NCBI GenBank assembly: GCA_021799945.1
Contig: JAJYZK010000154.1
Location: 1 to 7,236 of the forward strand
Source: Acidobacteriota bacterium
Lineage (GTDB): Bacteria; Acidobacteriota; Terriglobia; Terriglobales; Acidobacteriaceae
Length of the DNA stretch: 7,236 nucleotides
Direction: 5' to 3'
The position numbers were made by a program, and so were the translations under genes. The first letter of the stretch is position 1. Each line of letters begins with the position of its first letter. Positions 1-5,571 of the stretch are shown one piece after another. Under the pieces are notes generated by a model. That model made no database searches. It was given only the letters and a program-made list of their open reading frames with translations, and had not been told where the DNA came from.

Positions 1-779
1 ATCTGCCCTCTGGTAGCCTTCTTGCGATCCGCGATCTTTCCGAGCGCCTCGACCAGGACCTGGTTCGCTTTGCGGGCCTCTTCCGAAAAGCGCGGAACGA
101 TGTTGCGGAAGTCCGTCTTGTCGAACTCAGTCTTGTCGGAGATGGCTCCGGTAAGAGATCCCTTTCCCAGCGGGCTGAACGGCACAAACCCGATGCCGAG
201 TTCCTCCAGCGTTGGCAGGATTGCCTTCTCCGGCTCGCGCCACCATAGCGAATACTCGCTCTGCAGCGCAGCGACAGGCTGGATGGCATGCGCGCGACGA
301 ATGCTTGCGGCGCCCGCTTCGGACATCCCGAAATGCTTTACCTTGCCTTGGCGGATCAGATCTTTCACCGTCCCGGCGACATCCTCGATCGGCACATGGG
401 GGTCCACCCGGTGCTGATAGAGAAGATCGATCACATCGGTCCGCAGCCTCTTCAGGGCCGCTTCCGTGTGCTCGCGAATGCGTTCGGGCCTGCTGTCCAG
501 CCCTTTCGCCGGAGCGCCTTCCTTGAAGCCGAATTTGGTGGCGATCACAACCTTCTCGCGGAAGGGCTCAACCGCCTCCCCCACCAACTCCTCGTTCAGG
601 TAAGGACCGTAGGCTTCGGCCGTATCGAAAAACGTGACGCCGCGTTCGAACGCCGCGCGAATCACTTTGATCGCCTCGTTCTTTTCGGTGGCCGGACCAT
701 AGCCAAAACTCAATCCCATGCACCCGAATCCGAGAGCCGAGACTTCCAGTCCGCTTTTTCCCAATGTGCGCCGATTCAT
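1..779 (-). CDS. Aldo/keto reductase, C-terminus cut by window edge
   Basis: The reverse-strand translation from ATG at 779 is open to the window edge: 259 codons with no stop. It begins MNRRTLGKSGLEVSALGFG, the classic start of an NAD(P)H-dependent aldo/keto reductase with a TIM-barrel fold. All four catalytic residues of the family are visible: D52 and Y57 in FDTAEAYG, K82 in IATKFGF, and H123 in LLYQHRVDP. Further family motifs are KVKHFGMSEA, LQSEYSLWWREPE and GIGFVPFSPLGKG. Family members are about 325-335 residues, so roughly 70 residues, including the C-terminal part of the cofactor site, lie outside the window. The enzyme should reduce aldehydes or ketones, or oxidise alcohols, in the cytoplasm; the substrate cannot be read from sequence. 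The start is supported by a GGGAG ribosome-binding site 6 bases upstream. The gene is divergent from an AraC-type regulator, a common arrangement for this reductase group. Confidence 0.95.
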   Translation of the reverse strand, partial: MNRRTLGKSGLEVSALGFGCMGLSFGYGPATEKNEAIKVIRAAFERGVTFFDTAEAYGPYLNEELVGEAVEPFREKVVIATKFGFKEGAPAKGLDSRPERIREHTEAALKRLRTDVIDLLYQHRVDPHVPIEDVAGTVKDLIRQGKVKHFGMSEAGAASIRRAHAIQPVAALQSEYSLWWREPEKAILPTLEELGIGFVPFSPLGKGSLTGAISDKTEFDKTDFRNIVPRFSEEARKANQVLVEALGKIADRKKATRGQ

Positions 780-939
780 TTGCTTCTCCCGCCACGATGT
801 TGGCCACTGTTGACAATAGGCCCGCGACGCCCGGGAGCGGTAGCCCGATCCTGCCTCCTTATTGCCTATTTCTCTTTCCGCGCGAGAGATCGATGGCGCG
901 CCTGCGGCGAGAGGATTATCTTTAGGGTGATGAGCTGCG
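780..939. promoter_or_regulatory. Divergent intergenic region between reductase and AraC regulator
   Basis: These 160 bases separate two divergent start codons and must hold both promoters, plus any operator of the AraC-type regulator. A consensus TTGACA lies at 810-815 on the plus strand, but no good -10 hexamer follows at 16-18 bases, so I do not assign it. A TATCTT-like stretch near 917-922 could be a weak -10 for the regulator. The two copies of AATAGGC in inverted orientation (815-821 and 864-870) could be operator halves, but a match of that length is expected by chance in a region this size. Role is inferred from position only. Confidence 0.45.
786..790 (-). promoter_or_regulatory. Ribosome-binding site of the aldo/keto reductase
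   Basis: The minus strand reads GGGAGAAGCAA immediately before ATG at 779. The GGGAG core leaves a 6-base spacer to the start codon, which is close to ideal and fixes the start of the reductase. Confidence 0.7.
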
Positions 940-1917
940 ATGCTTCCGACGATGAAAAATATGAGACAAAACGCCACTTTCAAAGCGAACCCGCTTCGCC
1001 CATCGCGGTCGGAACTGGCCGGCAAGATTGCCTCGTTCCTGGGCAATGAAGAGAATCGGATAACCAAGATTCCCGGCGTGACCTTGCACCGGCGGACCGC
1101 CCCTACCCCACCCTGCCGCACAACGTATCAGCCGGGCATCTTCGTGGTTGCCCAGGGCAGCAAGCAGGTGAACCTTGGGCGGACCACCTTCATTTATGAC
1201 CAGGATCACTACCTTTTGACCGCGGTCGATTTGCCGATTGTGAGTTGGGTTGCCGAAGCCACCCAGGAAGTCCCCTGCCTCGTGCTGTCGCTCAAACTGG
1301 ACATCGCGATGGTTCGGGAGCTGCTCAGCCGTGAGGAAATTCATGTAGCAGACTCGCCCTCCGACCGTCCCGCCATGTCCATTGGCGAGACGACGCCTGA
1401 ATTCCTGAGCGCCTGCTGCCGCCTGCTGGATTTGCTGAACAGCCCGCAGGACATTCCTTTTCTCAGCGGTTTGATTCAGCGCGAGATTCTCTATCGCATC
1501 CTGCGCGGCCCCGAGGGCGTGCGCTTGCGCTCCGTCGCAACGCTCGGAGACCAAAGCCACCGAACGGCAAAAGCGATCGCATGGATTGCGGCGAACTATT
1601 CCAAGACTCTGCGCGTAGAGGAACTCGCGGAGCTTTCGAGCATGGGCGTGTCCACGCTGCATCACCATTTTCGAATGCTGACTTCGATGAGCCCCCTGCA
1701 GTACCAAAAGCAACTGCGACTGCACTCCGCGCGAAATCTGATGCTGAACAGCGGTTTCGACGCGGCCGGCGCCGCGTTTGAAGTAGGCTACGAGAGTCCA
1801 ACCCAATTCAACCGCGAGTACAGACGCTTCTTCGGCCAGCCGCCGATCAGAGATGTCCGCGCCCTGCGCGAGTCTGGGACAAGGGCTTCCGAGCCCATGG
1901 CCCAACAGATTGTCTGA
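940..1917 (+). CDS. AraC-family transcriptional regulator (AraC_N plus C-terminal double HTH)
   Basis: A 325-residue cytoplasmic DNA-binding regulator. Residues about 40-190 match the AraC-type N-terminal ligand-sensing domain (for example QPGIFVVAQGSKQVNLG, LLTAVDLPIVSWV, SLKLDIAMVRELL and FLSGLIQREILYRILRGPEG). Residues about 210-305 form the usual pair of helix-turn-helix units: first RVEELAELSSMGVSTLHHHF (225-244), with SMSPLQYQKQLRLHSAR following; second the hallmark AAFEVGYESPTQFNREYRRFFG (278-299). The length is normal for the group. ATG at 940 is the first possible ATG, because an in-frame TGA lies at 931-933. No strong ribosome-binding site precedes it, and in-frame ATGs at 952 and 961 are alternatives that would lose only 4 or 7 residues. 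It is divergent from the aldo/keto reductase, so it most likely controls that gene and itself. The inducer is unknown. Confidence 0.93.
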   Translation: MLPTMKNMRQNATFKANPLRPSRSELAGKIASFLGNEENRITKIPGVTLHRRTAPTPPCRTTYQPGIFVVAQGSKQVNLGRTTFIYDQDHYLLTAVDLPIVSWVAEATQEVPCLVLSLKLDIAMVRELLSREEIHVADSPSDRPAMSIGETTPEFLSACCRLLDLLNSPQDIPFLSGLIQREILYRILRGPEGVRLRSVATLGDQSHRTAKAIAWIAANYSKTLRVEELAELSSMGVSTLHHHFRMLTSMSPLQYQKQLRLHSARNLMLNSGFDAAGAAFEVGYESPTQFNREYRRFFGQPPIRDVRALRESGTRASEPMAQQIV

Positions 1918-1977
1918 ACCTGCGCAAAATCCCATCGCCCTCTCCCTTTGTGTGGATTGGCGGATTGCAAAAATCGC

Positions 1978-2361
1978 ATGAGACAGAGAGCGCCCAACAC
2001 GGTAGAGGAGTACATCGCCGCACAGCCCGAGGACGTGCGGCCGAAGCTCGAACAGGTGCGCGCCGCGATTCGCAGGGCCGTTCCCGAGGCGGTGGAGGGC
2101 ATCGGATATCGCATGCCCGGATATAAGCTGCGCGGCAAAGCGATGTTGTATTTTGCCGGCTTCAAGGAACACTATTCGCTGTTTGCGGCGTCGGGGACGT
2201 TCTTCGCAGAGCTTGCAGGCGAACTCAAGGGGTACGAGCTGCGAAAGGGGACGGTTCGTTTCCCTCTAACCAAACCGGTTCCGCTGAAGCTCATCCGTCG
2301 AATTGCGAAGCTGCGTGCGGCCGGGATCGTCGCGACCGCCAAAAAGCCTCGCGTGGGATAG
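1978..2361 (+). CDS. YdhG/DUF1801-family protein, putative iron chaperone (frataxin-like fold)
   Basis: A 127-residue protein, full length for the family. It shows the family pattern in order: TVEEYIAAQPEDVRPKLEQVRAAIR-type start, EAVEGIGYRMPGYKLRGKAML, YFAGFKEHYSLFAASG, ELKGYELRKGTVRFPLTKPVP, and LIRRIAKLRA near the C-terminus. Family knowledge: DUF1801/YdhG proteins adopt a frataxin-like fold, and the Bacillus subtilis member (Fra) is described as an intracellular iron chaperone. Whether this copy binds iron is not shown by the sequence. ATG at 1978 is chosen because homologues begin just before the xxxEYIA motif. A TTG at 1948 is in frame and would add 10 residues (CGLADCKNR and an M) that do not look like the family. 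There is no strong ribosome-binding site; a GGCGGA lies rather far upstream. It follows the AraC gene by 60 bases on the same strand, so co-transcription is possible but a functional link is not evident. Confidence 0.88.
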   Translation: MRQRAPNTVEEYIAAQPEDVRPKLEQVRAAIRRAVPEAVEGIGYRMPGYKLRGKAMLYFAGFKEHYSLFAASGTFFAELAGELKGYELRKGTVRFPLTKPVPLKLIRRIAKLRAAGIVATAKKPRVG

Positions 2362-2433
2362 TGCGGGCTGAGGTAGAGCGTCTCAGGCGCCAACGATTCT
2401 GTTCGAGATGAGTCCATACTGTGAAGGACGGGA

Positions 2434-2457
2434 TCCAGCCTGCGAACGGCGGCTGGA
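2434..2457 (+). repeat. Hairpin TCCAGCC/GGCTGGA
   Basis: Arms TCCAGCC (2434-2440) and GGCTGGA (2451-2457) pair perfectly over 7 bases across a 10-base loop. A second copy of the right arm, GGCTGGAT at 2462-2469, pairs with ATCCAGCC (2433-2440) over 8 bases, so two mutually exclusive foldings are possible. Confidence 0.45.
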
Positions 2458-2514
2458 ATGGGGCTGGATTCGGGAAAAAGACTGCGCCTGCAGCGCATTC
2501 GGCGCGCACATCCC

Positions 2515-2531
2515 AATCGGCGGCGCCGATT
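2515..2531 (+). repeat. Hairpin AATCGGC/GCCGATT
   Basis: A perfect 7-bp stem, AATCGGC (2515-2521) with GCCGATT (2525-2531), closed by the three-base loop GGC. No T-run follows, so it is not a terminator on the plus strand. Confidence 0.5.
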
Positions 2532-2568
2532 CGGCTGCGCGCCGTGGCGGATTCCGGTTTTGCCCCTT

Positions 2569-2585
2569 CCAGCCCGATAGGCTGG
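2569..2585 (+). repeat. Hairpin CCAGCC/GGCTGG
   Basis: A perfect 6-bp stem, CCAGCC (2569-2574) with GGCTGG (2580-2585), and a five-base loop CGATA. The arms repeat the sequence of the hairpin at 2434-2457, so arms of the two could cross-pair. Confidence 0.45.
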
Positions 2586-2596
2586 GCGGCGAAGTG

Positions 2597-2626
2597 AAAA
2601 CAAAAAAGGACGATGCCGGGGCATCG
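2597..2626 (-). terminator. Rho-independent-terminator-like element facing the minus strand
   Basis: On the minus strand a 6-bp GC-rich stem (CGATGC/GCATCG, four-base loop CCCG, 2626 to 2611) is followed after three bases by a T-rich tract, TTTTTTGTTTT (2607 to 2597). This is the layout of an intrinsic terminator for leftward transcription. No leftward gene is visible upstream of it (towards higher coordinates), so what it would terminate is unclear: antisense transcription, or an unannotated small RNA. On the plus strand the stem is preceded by A-runs and followed by no T-run. Confidence 0.4.
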
Positions 2627-2661
2627 GGGCAAAAGTCGGCGATAAGGATTCAAAATCACGC

Positions 2662-2763
2662 ATGGCATCCCTCTTGAACCTGGCCAGGCAATCTCCGGAA
2701 CGCATCCGGGTCTTCGGTCTCGGAATCGATGCAACAGTGATGGAGGGCGGAGGCGGCCGGTGA
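2662..2763 (+). CDS. Possible 33-residue leader ORF overlapping the receptor start
   Basis: ATG at 2662 opens a 33-codon frame (MASLLNLARQSPERIRVFGL and on, ending MEGGGGR) whose TGA stop overlaps the GTG start of the receptor gene in a GTGA junction. The frame is closed upstream by TAG at 2578-2580. A TAAGGA at 2643-2648 is a candidate ribosome-binding site, but the 13-base spacer is long. Four-base start/stop overlaps are typical of translationally coupled genes, so this could be a leader peptide. I recognise no family, and an ORF of this size can easily occur by chance. Confidence 0.22.
   Translation: MASLLNLARQSPERIRVFGLGIDATVMEGGGGR
2749..2753 (+). promoter_or_regulatory. Ribosome-binding site deciding the receptor start
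   Basis: GGAGG is placed 6 bases before GTG at 2760. The alternative ATG at 2823 has no purine-rich site at a useful distance (upstream reads CGATCCTGAAA). This favours GTG 2760 even though it puts 21 residues in front of the classic signal peptide. Confidence 0.55.
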
Positions 2764-5375
2764 GAGACTCGCCTGCGGCGGACAGGCTAGATGGACATTC
2801 CGGACGATCGCCGATCCTGAAAATGACCCTGAAAATCCGCCGCAGGCTGCCCTGCCTCTATCGGATAGCCGCCTTTGCCGCTTTCGCCCTGGTTTGTTTC
2901 GCGGCGGGGGCGCAAGCGACAACTGCGTCCGCTCCGCCCCGCAGCCCCGGCGCCATCGTCTTCAACGTGGTCGATGAGAACCGCGTCGCCATCATCGACG
3001 CGCAGCTCGTCATATCGCTGGAGGGGCAGCCGCGCGTCCACCTCACCACCGACTACGCTGGACGCGCCTCCTGGACTCCGCCACAGCCGGGCGCATATAG
3101 CATCACCGTCTCCAAGCCCGGGTACTACCAGACCTCAGCCAGCGGCCTCAACACGCAGGACAAGTCCGTGGAGCTCACCCTCTCCAATGAGCACCTCATC
3201 CAGCAGGAGGTCAACGTCACCGCCTCCACGCCCGGCATCGATCCGGATCGAATCGCCAACACCATGACGATGAACACGCAGGAGATCGTCAATATTCCCT
3301 ACCCCACCTACCGGAATATCACCCATCTGCTGCCTTTCACACCCGGCGTGGTGGCCGATACCCTCGGGCAGATCCACGCCGCGGGCGGCGATACCTGGAT
3401 GACCCTGGATACCCTGGATGGATTCGACATCCGCGATCCCATCTACGGAACCTTCAATCTGCTCATCAGTCCGGATTCCGTCCGCTCCATCGACACGGAA
3501 ACCGCCCGCTATCCGGTCCAGTACGGACGCAGCGCGGCCGGGGTTGTCGCCTTCACCACGGGCACAGGCGACAATAAATTCAATTTCGACGCCACCGACT
3601 TTCTACCCTCATTCCGCAACCTGAACGGAATCCGCTTTGACACCTTCGAGCCGATCCTCACGTTCTCCGGCCCCCTGGTGCGCAACCGGGCGTGGTTTTT
3701 TGACGGCTCGGAATTTGAATACAACGACCAGTACTACCCCGGCCTGCCCTCCGGGGCCAACACCAATCACTATGTCGTCGGCAGCGACCTGCTCAAGATC
3801 CAAACCAATCTTGGCTCATCCAACAGCCTCACCACCGCGGTGCTCGTCAACGACTCCCATTCGCCCTACAACGGGCTTTCCAATCTAACCCCGCAGGGGA
3901 GCACCGATAACAACGACACGATCGCCTGGCTGCCATACCTTCGCGACCAGCAAAGCTTCAAAAACGGCGTGATGGTGGACTTGGGCTTCGGCGATCTGCG
4001 CTATCGCGACGGCTCCGAGCCGCACGGAACGACCCCCTACGATCTCACCCCGAACGTGGCTACCGGCAGCAGTTTCGCGACCCAGACCACGCTCTCGGAT
4101 CGCTTCCAGGGCTATGCCGATATATTCCTTCCGCCGCGGCAGTGGTTCGGGTCGCACCAGCTTCGCGCGGGCGTCGATCTGGCGCACATCGGCTTCACCG
4201 ACACCGCCGCGTTCGCGCCGGTGAATTACCTGCGTCTGGACCAGACTCTCTCCCGGCGAAGCACCTTCCCCGCCTTTGCGCCTGCTACGCGCCACAACGC
4301 CGACGCGGGGTCTTACATTGAGGACCGCTGGACTCCCGTTTCCGGGCTGCTGATCGAGCCCGGGCTGCGCTTCGACTGGAATGAAATCGTCCGCCGCCCG
4401 CTGTTTGCGCCCCGGATCGCCTTCAATTACGCGCCGCCCGGGCAGCAGGACACCACCAAGATCAGCGGAGGCGTTGGCGTCTACTACACGCAAACCGACC
4501 TCGCGTATCTCACCAGCGCCCTGGACGGCGTTCGTTACGACACCTACTACGCGGCCGACGGCGTCACGCCCCTTGGACCGCCCGAAAAAACCACCTTTCT
4601 CTTCGACCCCGGCCGTCTCCGTCAGCCCCGCGCCCTCAACTGGAGCCTCGGCGTCCAGCACGAACTTCCCTGGGACATATACGCGGGCTTCAACTTCATG
4701 CAGCGTCGCACTTCGAATATCTTCGTGTACGCCAATCAGAATGGCGCCGGCGACCAGCCCGGCAACTATCTGCTCACCAACGACCGCCAGGACAGCTACC
4801 ACTCGATCGAAGTCGATGCCCGCAAGACCTTCCATGGGGACTACACTCTGTTCGTCGCCTATACCCGCTCGTCGGCGACCACCAATGCCTCACTGAACTA
4901 CGCGCCGGAGGGTGGCGCCACGCTGGGCGCGCCCGTTACCGGCATGCCATCCAATCCGGGAGTCCAGCAGGGCGGCCCCTTGCCCTGGGATACGCCGAAT
5001 CGCATCGTTTCCTGGGGATGGCTGCCCGCCTGGGCGCCCTTTTTCCCTTCCGTTCGCAAGAACTGGGACTTCGTTTACACCTTTCTCTGGAACACGGGCT
5101 TTCCCTTCGACGCGGTCAATGACAACCAGGTGCTGGTGGGAATCCCCGGCGCCTATCGTTTCCCCGATTTCATGAGCGTCAGCCCCGGGCTCGAGTGGCG
5201 TTTCCACTTCCGCGGCAAGTATTTCGGCCTTCGCGCCGTATACCAGAACATCACCAACAGCCTCGATCCCGCCGTGGTCAACAACAATTTCGACTCGCCG
5301 CAGTTTCGAACCTTTACAGATCCTTTAGGGCGAGCCTTGGTCACCCGCATCCGGCTCATCCGGTCCTCGCAATAG
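2760..5375 (+). CDS. TonB-dependent receptor with carboxypeptidase-regulatory-like N-terminal domain
   Basis: An outer-membrane, TonB-energised transporter of 871 residues from GTG 2760, or 850 from ATG 2823. Visible order: residues 22-53 form a Sec signal peptide (basic KIRRR, then a hydrophobic AAFAAFALVCFAAG core, cleavage likely after AQA at 51-53). Residues about 63-145 form a CarboxypepD_reg-like beta-sandwich (GAIVFNVVDENRVAIIDAQL, TTDYAGRASW, GAYSITVSKPGY). QEVNVTAS at 149-156 is TonB-box-like. The plug follows at about 165-275 (IVNIPYPTYRNI, LDGFDIRDP, ARYPVQYGRSAAGVV). The remainder is barrel strands, with GSYIEDRWTPVSGLLIEPGLRFDW and PRALNWSLGVQHELP typical of such receptors. The C-terminus ends RIRLIRSSQ, not in the usual terminal aromatic. 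It resembles Oar-like acidobacterial receptors but is shorter than the common versions of about 1100 residues. The ligand is unknown; no SusD-like partner or siderophore gene is adjacent. The GTG start has the ribosome-binding site, while the ATG gives the cleaner signal peptide. Confidence 0.92.
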   Translation: MRDSPAADRLDGHSGRSPILKMTLKIRRRLPCLYRIAAFAAFALVCFAAGAQATTASAPPRSPGAIVFNVVDENRVAIIDAQLVISLEGQPRVHLTTDYAGRASWTPPQPGAYSITVSKPGYYQTSASGLNTQDKSVELTLSNEHLIQQEVNVTASTPGIDPDRIANTMTMNTQEIVNIPYPTYRNITHLLPFTPGVVADTLGQIHAAGGDTWMTLDTLDGFDIRDPIYGTFNLLISPDSVRSIDTETARYPVQYGRSAAGVVAFTTGTGDNKFNFDATDFLPSFRNLNGIRFDTFEPILTFSGPLVRNRAWFFDGSEFEYNDQYYPGLPSGANTNHYVVGSDLLKIQTNLGSSNSLTTAVLVNDSHSPYNGLSNLTPQGSTDNNDTIAWLPYLRDQQSFKNGVMVDLGFGDLRYRDGSEPHGTTPYDLTPNVATGSSFATQTTLSDRFQGYADIFLPPRQWFGSHQLRAGVDLAHIGFTDTAAFAPVNYLRLDQTLSRRSTFPAFAPATRHNADAGSYIEDRWTPVSGLLIEPGLRFDWNEIVRRPLFAPRIAFNYAPPGQQDTTKISGGVGVYYTQTDLAYLTSALDGVRYDTYYAADGVTPLGPPEKTTFLFDPGRLRQPRALNWSLGVQHELPWDIYAGFNFMQRRTSNIFVYANQNGAGDQPGNYLLTNDRQDSYHSIEVDARKTFHGDYTLFVAYTRSSATTNASLNYAPEGGATLGAPVTGMPSNPGVQQGGPLPWDTPNRIVSWGWLPAWAPFFPSVRKNWDFVYTFLWNTGFPFDAVNDNQVLVGIPGAYRFPDFMSVSPGLEWRFHFRGKYFGLRAVYQNITNSLDPAVVNNNFDSPQFRTFTDPLGRALVTRIRLIRSSQ

Positions 5376-5571
5376 CTCCCGGCCCGCCAGTCCTCTCCGC
5401 CCGCAAGGCGAGACGCAGGAGCGGCTACACTCGAAGCGCCGCGCCGCGGAGAAGCGATCCCCACGGGCCGGCGCCGGCCGCACAGGATCACGTAAATCCT
5501 GGGAATACGATCGCATCCAGACCCTCCCTGCGAGAGACACGATGTTTCCCGCGGCAATGGAGAGACTCAAA
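5376..5571. other. Convergent intergenic region with palindromes
   Basis: These 196 bases lie between the stop codons of two convergent genes and contain no plausible gene. A perfect self-complementary 14-mer, GGCCGGCGCCGGCC, sits at 5466-5479. A second hairpin, CAGGAT/ATCCTG with a 7-base loop, follows at 5483-5501. Neither is followed by a T-run on either strand, so they are not standard intrinsic terminators, though they may act as transcription barriers or RNA 3'-end stabilisers for both genes. Confidence 0.5.
5466..5501. repeat. 14-bp perfect palindrome plus adjacent 6-bp hairpin
   Basis: GGCCGGCGCCGGCC (5466-5479) equals its own reverse complement. Three bases later, CAGGAT (5483-5488) pairs with ATCCTG (5496-5501) across the loop CACGTAA. 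By a rough count, a 14-mer palindrome is unlikely by chance in about 200 bases even at high GC. The position between convergent stops suggests a role in ending or protecting transcripts from both sides. That role is inference. Confidence 0.45.

Larger units (their letters stand above)
2362..2759. other. Hairpin-rich intergenic region upstream of the TonB-dependent receptor
   Basis: About 400 bases with no recognisable long gene. The few ORFs on either strand are arginine/proline-rich, lack family motifs and overlap one another. The stretch holds several perfect short hairpins: 2434-2457, 2515-2531, 2569-2585 and 2611-2626, plus weaker ones at 2368-2386, 2679-2688 (self-complementary CCTGGCCAGG) and 2695-2709 (CCGGA/TCCGG, 5-base loop). 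It probably contains the promoter and 5' untranslated leader of the receptor gene. I could not pick a convincing -35/-10 pair, and I do not recognise a known riboswitch consensus. Confidence 0.5.

Noticed and set aside
810..840. Consensus TTGACA at 810-815 as the -35 of the AraC gene
   Set aside because: No acceptable -10 hexamer lies 16-18 bases downstream; that stretch is very GC-rich. A perfect hexamer alone is not enough.
815..870. Inverted repeat AATAGGC (815-821) / GCCTATT (864-870) as an operator
   Set aside because: A 7-bp inverted match is expected roughly once by chance in a 160-base region, and AraC-type proteins usually bind direct repeats.
288..1049. Long plus-strand ORF (253 codons) opposite the aldo/keto reductase
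   Set aside because: It lies antisense to a reductase with all catalytic residues intact, shows no family motifs, and runs into the promoter region and the AraC gene. It is a GC-rich shadow frame.
922..2172. Long minus-strand ORF (416 codons) opposite the AraC and YdhG-type genes
   Set aside because: It spans two clearly recognised plus-strand genes and their gap. Its translation has no recognisable domain, so it is a shadow frame.
2408..2677. Plus-strand ORF (89 codons) in the intergenic region
   Set aside because: The sequence is full of hairpin-derived codons, has no family resemblance and no clear ribosome-binding site. It fits a chance open frame better than a gene, though a search against small-protein sets could overturn this.
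2291..2734. Minus-strand ORF (147 codons) covering the intergenic region and the YdhG gene end
   Set aside because: It overlaps the end of a real gene and crosses the terminator-like hairpin. Arg/Pro-rich with no motifs, and no ribosome-binding site was noted.
3885..4835. Minus-strand ORF (316 codons) inside the receptor gene
   Set aside because: The plus-strand receptor sequence is continuous and family-like here. The antisense translation is Val/Gly/Arg-rich and unrecognisable.
5376..5571. Standard Rho-independent terminators for the receptor and the oxidoreductase
   Set aside because: Hairpins exist, but no T-run follows on either strand.
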